A DNA stretch of 35,307 nucleotides, from the NCBI GenBank assembly GCA_903847095.1, contig CAINCQ010000028.1, forward strand, positions 1 to 35,307. Direction: 5' to 3'. The DNA comes from an uncultured bacterium. Lineage in GTDB: Bacteria > Patescibacteriota > Minisyncoccia > Minisyncoccales > UBA5738. Within the stretch, counting starts at the first letter, position 1, and every line of letters begins with the position of its first letter. The position numbers and the translations under genes are program-made. The notes under the pieces were generated by a model. That model was not told where the DNA came from, did not search any database, and saw only the letters and a program-made list of their open reading frames with translations. This document shows, in pieces, positions 22,677 through 30,219 of the stretch.

Positions 22677-22694
22677 AAGAAGGTATGATAATAT
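22666..22694 (+). promoter_or_regulatory. Promoter of rpsB, leaderless type
   Basis: TTGAAA (22666-22671) and TAATAT (22689-22694) are separated by 17 bp. Transcription would begin near 22701-22703, at the ATG chosen for rpsB. Confidence 0.55.
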
Positions 22695-22702
22695 ACAAAA
22701 TT

Positions 22703-23416
22703 ATGAACACAGAAGACAATAATACCTTTAATCTCAACATTGAAGAGATGACCAAGGCAGGTCTGCAGTTTGGCCACAAAAAGGCGAAAGTTCATCCTAA
22801 GGTGAAGCCTTATTTGCTTGGCGTTAGAAATACGATCTATCTAATAGACCTTGAGAAAACCCAGGATAAGTTTATCGCTGCTTTGAAATTCGTCGAAAGC
22901 TTGATCGCGGAGCAAAAGAGCTTGCTTTTGGTTGGTACTAAGACCCAATTCAAGCAGATGGTCAAAGACGCGGCTTTAGAAATGGACATGCCCTATGTGA
23001 ATGAAAGATGGCTAGGGGGGACTTTTACAAATTTCAAAATCATAAAGAGGCGTTTGGATTATTTTAAAGAGCTTGAAAGAAAGAAGGCGGCCGGAGAATT
23101 CGATAAATATACTAAAAAGGAGCAAGCAGAGGTTGGCAAGGAACTTAAGGATCTGGCAAAAAAGCTCGGCGGAATAAAGAATTTGGATAAAATGCCGGAC
23201 GCCATTTTCGTCGTCGATTTGAAAAAAGATAAACTAGCCGTCAAAGAAGCTAAAATGAACGGGATCAAAGTGATAGGTATCAGCGACGTGAACATTGATC
23301 CCGAGCTGGCCGATTATCCGATTATTGCCAATGATGATGCGATATCATCGGTTAAATATATTATCGATAAGCTAAAAGAAGTGGTGGCCGCCTCAAAACC
23401 TAAAGTGTCCGCTTAA
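22703..23416 (+). CDS. rpsB: Ribosomal protein S2
   Basis: A 237-residue S2 with the normal start MTKAGLQFGHKKAKVHPKVKPY, an LLLVGTKTQF strand and the NERWLGGTFTNFKII block. It is a small-subunit protein needed to place S1 and the mRNA. Two ATGs are possible: 22685 (six extra residues) or 22703. The -10 box overlaps the former, so the transcript likely starts at the latter. tsf follows after 64 bp, the usual rpsB-tsf order. Confidence 0.96.
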   Translation: MNTEDNNTFNLNIEEMTKAGLQFGHKKAKVHPKVKPYLLGVRNTIYLIDLEKTQDKFIAALKFVESLIAEQKSLLLVGTKTQFKQMVKDAALEMDMPYVNERWLGGTFTNFKIIKRRLDYFKELERKKAAGEFDKYTKKEQAEVGKELKDLAKKLGGIKNLDKMPDAIFVVDLKKDKLAVKEAKMNGIKVIGISDVNIDPELADYPIIANDDAISSVKYIIDKLKEVVAASKPKVSA

Positions 23417-23480
23417 TGTCCTGTCAAGGCAGTATCGGATTATGGCGGTCGAATCAGCCGTTTTTAACATAAAATAAACC

Positions 23481-23927
23481 ATGGTAACCATCGACCAAAT
23501 CAAACAATTACGCGAAGAAACCGGGATTTCGATTTTGGAATGCAAAAAAGCCTTGGAAGCGGCCGGATGCGACATGGGCAAGGCCAAAGAGATCTTAAAA
23601 AAATGGGGCAAGGATGTGGCCGCGAAGAAAGGCGGACGCAGCACGCAACAAGGCATCATTGATAGCTACATTCATCCCAATAAAAGGATCGGCGTTTTGA
23701 TCGAACTAAATTGCGAGTCCGATTTTGTGGCAAAATCGGATGATTTTCGTAACCTGGCGCATGAACTTTGTCTGCAGTTTGCCGCTGTTGCGTCTGATTC
23801 CGAGTCGAGACTTGGCGATCCCTGGATCAAGGATTCTTCCAAAACCGTTAAAGACCTGATCGAGGCGGCAATCGCAAAAATGGGCGAAAACATTGTTTTG
23901 GGTGCTGTTGAGAGGTTGGAGATTTAG
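23481..23927 (+). CDS. tsf: Elongation factor Ts, short form
   Basis: A 148-residue EF-Ts, about half the E. coli protein (283) and shorter than the Thermus form (196). It has the N-terminal UBA-like domain (1-50, IKQLREETGISILECKKALE) and a single core subdomain with NCESDFVAKSDDF, the loop that opens the nucleotide site of EF-Tu. The second core subdomain and the coiled-coil are missing, but the frame ends cleanly and is in place after rpsB, so this is a compact gene and not a fragment. TAAAAT sits 5 nt before the ATG; there is no Shine-Dalgarno sequence. Confidence 0.93.
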   Translation: MVTIDQIKQLREETGISILECKKALEAAGCDMGKAKEILKKWGKDVAAKKGGRSTQQGIIDSYIHPNKRIGVLIELNCESDFVAKSDDFRNLAHELCLQFAAVASDSESRLGDPWIKDSSKTVKDLIEAAIAKMGENIVLGAVERLEI

Positions 23928-24039
23928 GAAATCTTCAACTTTACCGACTGGTCGATTGGGGTTGTATAGCGTGAATAGATTTTAAGCGCTACCGGTTTGG
24001 TCAAAGGGAGGTGTCGGGAACAAGTGTTATATTTACAAA

Positions 24040-24543
24040 ATGATCGATTTGATATTAGCAATAATTTTCTTTGGATGCCTTTTTTGCATAGGCGCGCTGG
24101 TGGCGAGGAAAATACCCGTTTTGGCGCAGATACCGCGAACGATGGGAATCGGTGAAAAAAAAAGCAATTTGGGGGAGTCGCTGCGATTTTGGGTTTTATC
24201 ACACTTAAAACAAGTTCCATTATTCCATAATTGGCTGAAAGACTTTTCTTACGCGACTTTTTTGCAAAAATTTCTGTCGAAGGTCCGGGTCATGACCCTT
24301 AAATTGGAAAATAAAATCGGTTTCTACCTGGAAAAACTACGGATACAAGCCAAGGAAAAACAGGAAGCAGCATCTAACGACAATTATTGGAGCGATCTTA
24401 AAAATCTGATCAAGAGTACAGACGGCCTTAAAAAGCCGAGACCTTCGGCGGTCAGGCGTACCAACGCCGTTGTCGAAAAAGTTGCCGAGATCAAAAACGA
24501 ACCGGTGAAGGTTCAAAAAAAAAGGCGGAGAAGGTCTTCATAG
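24040..24543 (+). CDS. Single-pass membrane protein with basic tail, unknown
   Basis: A 167-residue protein with an N-terminal membrane helix (3-22), a helical amphipathic middle (45-120, KLENKIGFYLEKLRIQAKEKQ), and a strongly basic C-terminus ending KKRRRRSS. I do not recognise a family. The basic tail in the cytoplasm could touch RNA, ribosomes or the inner leaflet. TATATT lies 6 nt before the ATG, suggesting its own leaderless start. It lies between tsf and a tRNA gene on the same strand. Confidence 0.65.
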   Translation: MIDLILAIIFFGCLFCIGALVARKIPVLAQIPRTMGIGEKKSNLGESLRFWVLSHLKQVPLFHNWLKDFSYATFLQKFLSKVRVMTLKLENKIGFYLEKLRIQAKEKQEAASNDNYWSDLKNLIKSTDGLKKPRPSAVRRTNAVVEKVAEIKNEPVKVQKKRRRRSS

Positions 24544-24569
24544 TGTCGTGTCGAGAGTTGATGATTCGT

Positions 24570-24642
24570 GCCGACGTAGCTCAGCTGGTAGAGCAACTGT
24601 TTTGTAAACAGTAGGTCGTGGGTTCGAATCCCTCCGCCGGCT
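24570..24642 (+). tRNA. tRNA-Thr (anticodon TGT)
   Basis: A full cloverleaf: acceptor 24570-24576 with 24635-24641; D-stem GCTC/GAGC with loop AGCTGGTA; anticodon stem ACTGT/ACAGT with loop TTTGTAA (anticodon TGT at 24603-24605); variable AGGTC; T-loop TTCGAAT; discriminator T. The 3' CCA is not encoded (T then CA follows). Two stem positions do not pair: A74 opposite C37 in the acceptor (24574/24637), and T opposite T in the T-stem (24619/24633). It reads ACA and, by wobble, other Thr codons. Confidence 0.93.
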
Positions 24643-24664
24643 CATCAAAATAAGTGGACGACAA

Positions 24665-24687
24665 ACGCCGTAGCGGGCGTCTTTTTT
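24665..24687 (+). terminator. Terminator after tRNA-Thr
   Basis: ACGCC (24665-24669) pairs with GGCGT (24676-24680) over a 6-nt loop, followed by CTTTTTT. Confidence 0.75.
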
Positions 24688-24689
24688 GG

Positions 24690-25117
24690 ATCGTTTTTTC
24701 AAAGCTTTTTCATGACGTTCGCTTAAGGGGAAAAAAAGCTTTTTTCGTGCGCCGCGATACGGGTATTGATATTTACTTGTCGTCTAATATGAGGTAAAAT
24801 TAAGCATAGGATTTTACCTTATTACGATCTTGAGAGGTAAGAAGATAGCGGTCAGCGAAGACTTTTCCAGCATATTTAAAGACTCCGATTCAGTAGCCAA
24901 TCGCTAAAGCAGCAAGAAGGCCGGGATAACATGATTTCGCATCATACTTGCGGGGTGAAGGTTGTTTTTGATCAGCCGGAGGAGTTTTACGGCGCGCCCA
25001 ATATTGATCAGAATCGGTTTGTTCTAGGGACGGGCTAAGTAAGGCGAGGGGCAGTGAAATTGGCGCAAGCCGAAATAGGGGGGGAGCAAATGATTTAGGC
25101 TTAATTTAATCAAAATC
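24690..25117 (+). other. 428-bp spacer before gyrB
   Basis: There is no supportable gene. The spacer contains a promoter-like pair with an overlapping dyad (24772-24819), a G7 run near 25077, and TTTAAT (25105-25110) 7 nt before the gyrB ATG, which would allow a second, leaderless transcript. A 35-codon frame at 24931-25038 lacks support. Confidence 0.5.
24772..24819 (+). promoter_or_regulatory. Promoter with overlapping 9-bp dyad upstream of gyrB
   Basis: TTTACT (24772-24777) and TAAAAT (24795-24800) are 17 bp apart. AGGTAAAAT (24792-24800), which includes the -10 box, is repeated in inverted form as ATTTTACCT (24811-24819) with a 10-bp spacer. A dyad covering the -10 and the transcription start is a classic repressor site. 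Confidence 0.45.
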
Positions 25118-27049
25118 ATGGCAAACGAAAAAGAAAATAATAAAAAAGACGAATCTTCCTACAGCGCGAAGGATATTTTTGTGTTGGAGGGTTTGGAGCC
25201 GGTACGAAAAAGGCCGGGTATGTATATCGGTTCGACCGGTCTGGATGGCCTTCATCATTTAATCTGGGAATGTGTTGATAACGCGCTCGATGAGGCGATG
25301 GGCGGATATTGCAAAAACATCGATATCTCGATATTGCCCGACAATCGTATCAGCGTGAATGACGATGGCCGGGGTATACCGGTCGATATACACGCTCAAA
25401 CGAAAAAATCAGCCTTGGAAACCGTTATGACTACCTTGCACGCGGGGGCTAAGTTTGGCGGTAAGGCCTACCAGGTAAGCGGTGGTCTTCATGGCGTAGG
25501 GGTATCCGTTGTTTGCGCTCTTTCGACTTGGATGCGCGCGGAAGTCTGCCGTGATGGTGGCCTTTATGTTCAGGAGTATAAAAAAGGGAAACCTCAGGCC
25601 AACGTCAAAAGGGTTGATAAATGCAACCGACAAGGAACCAGCGTGACCTTTGAAGCCGACCCGGAAATTTTTCATGAAATAAAATACGATCCAAAGCGCA
25701 TTATCAATCATTTGCGCCAACAAGCTTATCTTACCAAGGGAGTTCGTATCAATATCCATAACGAGACTGAGGAAGTCAAGCAAACCTATTCATTCTATTT
25801 TGAGGGAGGGCTTTATTCCTACCTCAAATATCTTACCCTTGGACGCAATGCCATTCATAGCAATATTTTTTATTGCTATGGAGAAAAAAACGACATTGTG
25901 GTCGAGGCCGCGTTGAGATACACGGATGAATTCGAATGCTACGAAGAAAGTTTTGCCAACAATATCCTCACCATGGAAGGAGGAACGCATCTGACGGGGT
26001 TTAAATCGGCGGTGACGCGTGTTTTTAACGACTATGTGCGAAAAAACAATTTCTTGAAAAGTTCGGAGGACAATCTGACCGGCGAAGATATCAGGGAGGG
26101 CCTCACGTCCGTTGTTTCGATCAAAGTGCGCGAGCCTCAATTCGAAGGTCAAACCAAGGGTAAGCTTGGTAATCCTGAGGCCAAGGGTGCGGTGGAAGCG
26201 GTTGTTGCGGATGCTTTAACGGATTTTTTGGAGAGGAATCCGACGGACGCGCGCGCGATCGTCGAGAAATGCATTTTATCGCATAAGGCCCGGAAGGCGG
26301 CAAAAGCCGCGCGCGAGACGGTTTTGCGCAAAGGTATATTGGAAGGTTTGTCTTTGCCGGGAAAATTGGCGGATTGTACTTCGCGCAGCCCCGAGGAGTC
26401 CGAGATTTATATCGTGGAAGGGGAATCGGCTGGCGGTTCGGGTAAACAGGCTCGCGATCGACGGTTCCAGGCTATTTTGCCGCTTCGGGGAAAGATCTTG
26501 AACGTGGAAAGGGCAAGACTCGACAAGATGTTGGAATCCAAGGAGATAAAATCGCTGATCATTGCCTTGGGCACGGCCGTAGCCGAGGATTTCAATCTCG
26601 AAAAATTGCGTTACCACCATATCATTATTATGGCCGATGCCGACAGCGACGGAAACCATATCAGGACCTTGTTGCTTACTTTGTTCTATCGTTATTTTAA
26701 ACCAATCATCGATAAAGGCTATCTCTATATAGCCCAACCGCCTCTCTATAAGATTCAGACGGGGAAAGAAGTCAGATACGCGTATACCGAGGATGAACGG
26801 AACAAGATTGTGAAGGAATTAAACAAACCCAATGTTAACCTCCAGCGCTACAAAGGCTTGGGTGAAATGAATGCCATTGAGCTTTGGGAAACGACGATGA
26901 ATCCCGCCAACAGGATGTTGCTACAGGTGTCCGTGGCCGATGTGCTTGAGTCGGATAAAGTTTTTGATATGTTGATGGGAGACGAGGTAATGCCGCGAAA
27001 AAAATTCATTCAAACATATGCGAAAAACGTAAAAAACCTCGATGTTTAG
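25118..27049 (+). CDS. gyrB: DNA gyrase subunit B
   Basis: A 643-residue type IIA topoisomerase ATPase subunit. It has the GHKL ATP site (ECVDNALDEAMGG; DDGRGIPVDIH; GGLHGVGVSVV), the transducer domain, the Toprim metal site (EGESAGGSGKQARDR; MADADSDGNHIRT), and the C-terminal QRYKGLGEMNA and QTY segments. IAQPPLYKI and the length without the large proteobacterial insert favour GyrB; ParE of Gram-positive type is similar. With GyrA elsewhere it introduces negative supercoils. A TTTAAT 7 nt before the ATG and the promoter/dyad at 24772-24819 offer two start points. Confidence 0.95.
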   Translation: MANEKENNKKDESSYSAKDIFVLEGLEPVRKRPGMYIGSTGLDGLHHLIWECVDNALDEAMGGYCKNIDISILPDNRISVNDDGRGIPVDIHAQTKKSALETVMTTLHAGAKFGGKAYQVSGGLHGVGVSVVCALSTWMRAEVCRDGGLYVQEYKKGKPQANVKRVDKCNRQGTSVTFEADPEIFHEIKYDPKRIINHLRQQAYLTKGVRINIHNETEEVKQTYSFYFEGGLYSYLKYLTLGRNAIHSNIFYCYGEKNDIVVEAALRYTDEFECYEESFANNILTMEGGTHLTGFKSAVTRVFNDYVRKNNFLKSSEDNLTGEDIREGLTSVVSIKVREPQFEGQTKGKLGNPEAKGAVEAVVADALTDFLERNPTDARAIVEKCILSHKARKAAKAARETVLRKGILEGLSLPGKLADCTSRSPEESEIYIVEGESAGGSGKQARDRRFQAILPLRGKILNVERARLDKMLESKEIKSLIIALGTAVAEDFNLEKLRYHHIIIMADADSDGNHIRTLLLTLFYRYFKPIIDKGYLYIAQPPLYKIQTGKEVRYAYTEDERNKIVKELNKPNVNLQRYKGLGEMNAIELWETTMNPANRMLLQVSVADVLESDKVFDMLMGDEVMPRKKFIQTYAKNVKNLDV

Positions 27050-27084
27050 AGGTCAGGGAGTGGAGAATTTTAACAGCCCGGAAT

Positions 27085-27113
27085 TTGACAGAATGGCCTA
27101 ATTTTGATATATT
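27085..27113 (+). promoter_or_regulatory. Strong promoter of secE-nusG-rplK
   Basis: A consensus TTGACA (27085-27090) and TATATT (27108-27113) are separated by 17 bp, the best -35 in the window. The start is near 27120, three nucleotides before a terminator-like hairpin. Confidence 0.75.
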
Positions 27114-27122
27114 TTAAACGAG

Positions 27123-27160
27123 CCCTTTGGGTTGTTTTAACAAAGGGATAAATTTTTTTT
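27123..27160 (+). terminator. Terminator/attenuator hairpin at the start of the secE leader
   Basis: CCCTTTG (27123-27129) pairs with CAAAGGG (27141-27147) over an 11-nt loop, followed by ATAAA and T8 (27153-27160). It could end gyrB transcripts, but it lies after the secE promoter, so it would also act on the secE-nusG-rplK mRNA. Confidence 0.6.
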
Positions 27161-27195
27161 AAAGCGGCTCTATCGCAGGGTAGCTAATCCATAAG

Positions 27196-27393
27196 ATGAA
27201 TATCATAGAAAAAACTACGACTTTCCTAAAGGAAGTACGATTGGAAATGAAAAAGGTAAACTGGCTTACCCGCCAGGAAATAATCAATTATACGTTATTG
27301 GTAGTGGGGATTGTTTTGTTTATGGCTTTTTATTTTGGAATACTTGACTTTGGATTTTCCAGCCTTTTGAATAAATTTATTTTAAACAAATAA
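27196..27393 (+). CDS. secE: Preprotein translocase subunit SecE
   Basis: A 65-residue single-helix SecE. The amphipathic N-terminus contains FLKEVRLEMKKVNWLTRQE, the signature that lies on the membrane and clamps SecY, followed by one membrane helix (about 32-50). The order secE-nusG-rplK is the standard bacterial one. A promoter and a terminator-like hairpin lie just upstream. Confidence 0.95.
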   Translation: MNIIEKTTTFLKEVRLEMKKVNWLTRQEIINYTLLVVGIVLFMAFYFGILDFGFSSLLNKFILNK

Positions 27394-27586
27394 ACTGCAT
27401 CAAACTCCGCGAAATGCCCCGAGAAACTCATGGTTTTCGGTCATTCTTCGTTCAAAGAAGTGGGTTTCGGACTTCGGCGGACTCGCGATTCCTAAGGTCG
27501 TTAGCCATACCGATTAATAAATGAGTTTGTTGATCCTACCCTTAGCGTCGGGATGCAGCTTCCGGATTGATAAACTTTGATCTCTT
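27394..27586 (+). other. 193-bp spacer between secE and nusG with structured RNA
   Basis: The spacer is unusually long for secE-nusG. It has no gene. Its main feature is a 14-bp stem ending 9 nt before the nusG ATG (27523-27577). Confidence 0.5.
27523..27577 (+). promoter_or_regulatory. 14-bp stem-loop at the nusG start
   Basis: In RNA, 27523-27536 (GAGUUUGUUGAUCC) pairs along its whole length with 27564-27577 (GGAUUGAUAAACUU), using four G-U pairs. The loop is 27 nt and contains a CCC/GGG pair. It could shield the nusG translation start or act as a processing site. Confidence 0.45.
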
Positions 27587-28132
27587 ATGCCAAAACAACA
27601 AATTCTATCAGAAAAAAATTGGTACGTCATCCACACTTATTCCGGTTATGAGGAGGCCGTAGCTAAAAATTTGACGCAAAGGATCGAGTCTTTGGGTATG
27701 GAAGATAAGATTTTCAACGTGATTGTGCCTAAAGAAAAAAAGATCAAGATCAAGGAAGGGAAGAGGAAAGTGATTGAGGAAAAAATTTATCCCGGATATA
27801 TCCTGGTGGAAATGATCGTTACCGACGATTCCTGGTATGTCGTAAGGAATACCCCTAATGTAACCGGTTTTGTGGGCGCGGGAACAACCCCGATTCCGGT
27901 ATCGCCCGATGAGATCGAAAGCTTGAAGAAGAGGATGGAGCTTTCCGAGCCCCAATATACCATTGAGGTTGCTATCGGCGAAACGGTAAAGATTACCGAT
28001 GGTCCGTTCAAGGATTTCGACGGTAAAGTTTCCGAGATTGATAGGGAGCGGGGAAAGGTTAAGGTTTTGATCAGTATGTTTGGGCGCGATACGCCCGTCG
28101 AATTGGATTCCCTTCAGATTAAAAAGATGTAA
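27587..28132 (+). CDS. nusG: Transcription termination/antitermination factor NusG
   Basis: A 181-residue NusG. The NGN domain (1-115) begins NWYVIHTYSGYEEAVAKNL and binds RNA polymerase. The KOW domain (about 125-181, GETVKITDGPFKDFDGKV..VSMFGR type) binds Rho or ribosomal S10. It sits between secE and rplK as in most bacteria. The structured leader next to its ATG may set its level. Confidence 0.97.
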   Translation: MPKQQILSEKNWYVIHTYSGYEEAVAKNLTQRIESLGMEDKIFNVIVPKEKKIKIKEGKRKVIEEKIYPGYILVEMIVTDDSWYVVRNTPNVTGFVGAGTTPIPVSPDEIESLKKRMELSEPQYTIEVAIGETVKITDGPFKDFDGKVSEIDRERGKVKVLISMFGRDTPVELDSLQIKKM

Positions 28133-28159
28133 AAAGTCTCTAAAAGAGATCAGACCAAC

Positions 28160-28582
28160 ATGGCAAAAAAAATCAAAGGAATTGTGAAAGTTCAAATTCA
28201 AGCCGGTAAATTTTCCCCGGCTCCTCCCGTAGGACCGACGTTGGCCCAACAGGGTATCAATATCGGGGACTTCGGAAAAAAATTCAACGAAGCGACAAAA
28301 GACTTGCTGGGTTTTAAGATACCGGTCGAGATTACGGTTTACGAGGATCGCAGCTACACCTTCATTTTAAAACAACCTCCTGCCTCCGATTTACTGAAAA
28401 AAGCGGCAGGAATAGAAGCTGGATCAAAAGAGCCGAACAAGATCAAGGTCGGTAAGATCACAAACGAACAACTGAAAAAGATCGCTGTTCAAAAAATGCC
28501 GGATTTGAATACCACTGACGTTGAAGCGGCAATGAGGATAATCGCAGGAACCGCCAAGAATATGGGGATAACGATCGAATGA
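28160..28582 (+). CDS. rplK: Ribosomal protein L11
   Basis: A 140-residue L11 with [18 protein letters not shown]-type start ([19 protein letters not shown]), the N-terminal domain of the GTPase centre, and the C-terminal rRNA-binding domain (about 70-140, [25 protein letters not shown]). It follows nusG after 27 bp. The usual next gene, rplA (L1), is not present; tmk follows after 163 bp. The spacer 28583-28745 holds only a weak hairpin with T6 near 28657-28681 that may end the operon. Confidence 0.97.
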   Translation: MAKKIKGIVKVQIQAGKFSPAPPVGPTLAQQGINIGDFGKKFNEATKDLLGFKIPVEITVYEDRSYTFILKQPPASDLLKKAAGIEAGSKEPNKIKVGKITNEQLKKIAVQKMPDLNTTDVEAAMRIIAGTAKNMGITIE

Positions 28583-28745
28583 TCGTTTCGTATAAATTGG
28601 CTCCTAGCGGTTTATTGACGAGCAGCGCTCCGGCTAAGCTTTGGAATTTTGAGTAAAAATCCTGGTTTACGGATGTTTTTTATTCTTTGAGAGTGCCGGA
28701 AACTTCATAAAAAATGAGCCGATCTAAAAAAGCTTTTGATGGATC

Positions 28746-29378
28746 ATGATAAAAAATCCTCACGAAGGGAAATTCATCGTTTTTGAAGGCTTGGATGGTT
28801 CGGGAAAATCAACCCAAGCCGAGTATTTGGTAAAAAAGCTCAAGCAAGAAGCCGCTAAGGTCCACAAAACTTTTGAACCGACCCAGTACTTGATTGGCGG
28901 ATTGATCCGCAGCTTTCTTGGAAATGATTGGAAAAGCTCGGCTGACTGTTTGCAGTTACTCTTTGCGGCTGACCGCGCTTACCACCTCGAAAAAGAAATT
29001 CTTCCGGCTTTGGCGAAAAAGCTGATCGTGGTGAGCGACCGGTATTTTTTTTCGTCATTTGCTTATGGAGCGCTCGATTGCGACTTGAATTGGCTTATCA
29101 AGATCAACGATAATTTTCTGTTTCCGGATCTTACGATCGTTTTAAAATCGGATCCCAAGATTTGTATTGAAAGAATGGCCAAGGAAAGATTTTCCGTAGA
29201 GCTTTTCGAACAGGTCGCGAAGCTGGAGAAGGTTTGGCAAAACTACGAGAAGATCATCGCTAGATTCCGAATCGACAACGACATCAGAGTCATCGATGGC
29301 GACCGTCCGATCCAGGCGATATTCGAGGAGGTCGAAAGTATTCTGGCCAAAAAAAACAAGGATGGCTGGAAATCATAA
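28746..29378 (+). CDS. tmk: Thymidylate kinase
   Basis: The 210-residue dTMP kinase makes dTDP for DNA synthesis. It has the P-loop GLDGSGKST (15-23), the DR(Y) motif D98-R99-Y100 (VVSDRYFFSS) that contacts the nucleotide, and the LID region after FPDLTIVLKSD. The ATG at 28746 gives a normal N-terminus. deoC follows after 72 bp on the same strand, so two nucleotide genes lie together. Confidence 0.93.
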   Translation: MIKNPHEGKFIVFEGLDGSGKSTQAEYLVKKLKQEAAKVHKTFEPTQYLIGGLIRSFLGNDWKSSADCLQLLFAADRAYHLEKEILPALAKKLIVVSDRYFFSSFAYGALDCDLNWLIKINDNFLFPDLTIVLKSDPKICIERMAKERFSVELFEQVAKLEKVWQNYEKIIARFRIDNDIRVIDGDRPIQAIFEEVESILAKKNKDGWKS

Positions 29379-29450
29379 AACGATCGAAATTTTAAAATAC
29401 AAATAATCCATTCGGCGGTTTAAAATTTATATAATCATCACGCTAAAATT

Positions 29451-30131
29451 ATGGCCATATCCAAAAGATCCAAAAAAAAGTTCAACCTTGCTAACGCGAT
29501 CGATCAAACCAGGATCGGTCCCAATGTAAAGGAAATTGATATCAAAAAGACTTGCGATGAAGTGAAGAAATATGGATTCCGTGGAATATGCGTGAATCCT
29601 CAATGGGTAAGGACGGCTAAAATGGAACTTCGCGATACGATCTCTAAGGTGATCTGTTTGATTGATGACCCTATCGGGGATAGTGTCCATACTCTGCGGG
29701 TCCAGGCGTGCAAAACGGCGCAGGAAGACGGAGCGGACGAGCTCGATGTTGTTGTCTCGATTCCTAACATCAAACATGAGCTCTGGGTTGATATTTTTAA
29801 CGACTTGTCCGAAATCAGCGCGATCATGCCGACGAAGGCAATTATTGGTTCGGGCTATCTGACCGATGAAGAGATTGCCAAAGTTTCGGCAATCGTCAAG
29901 AAAGCCGGGGCAATTTGCGTAAAAACCGCGACCGCGAAAGATCCGCTTGAACACCGGGAACTAAAGGAAAAACAATTTCATTTAAAAATAATGAAGAAAG
30001 CGGCACCCGGTTTGCTGTTGAAGGCTTCCGGCAACATCAAGACGGCTAAAGACGCCCGCGACGCGATCAAGGCCGGCGCCGATATTATCGGGACGTCCAG
30101 CGGGGTTGAAATAGTTGGCAAGAAAAAATAG
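29451..30131 (+). CDS. deoC: Deoxyribose-phosphate aldolase
   Basis: The 226-residue class I aldolase interconverts 2-deoxyribose-5-phosphate and glyceraldehyde-3-phosphate plus acetaldehyde, in deoxynucleoside salvage or breakdown. The Schiff-base lysine is K158 in AICVKTATA, the relay lysine K191 in LLKASGNIKT, and the acid D99 in DELDVV, matching K167, K201 and D102 of E. coli. IIGTSSGVEIV closes the barrel. TATAAT (29430-29435) lies 15 nt before the ATG, with no clear -35. Confidence 0.95.
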   Translation: MAISKRSKKKFNLANAIDQTRIGPNVKEIDIKKTCDEVKKYGFRGICVNPQWVRTAKMELRDTISKVICLIDDPIGDSVHTLRVQACKTAQEDGADELDVVVSIPNIKHELWVDIFNDLSEISAIMPTKAIIGSGYLTDEEIAKVSAIVKKAGAICVKTATAKDPLEHRELKEKQFHLKIMKKAAPGLLLKASGNIKTAKDARDAIKAGADIIGTSSGVEIVGKKK

Positions 30132-30219
30132 GTGATATAAAATTAAAGTGAGTTTTCCGTTTATCTCTTCTTTTCCTGAAAAGGACGGATAAAAACCGAC
30201 ACTATGCCCCAAAAAAATT

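Noticed and set aside
24931-25038. 35-codon frame between tRNA-Thr and gyrB
   Set aside because: No ribosome binding site, no recognised sequence; short enough to occur by chance, though it lies in a possible gyrB leader.
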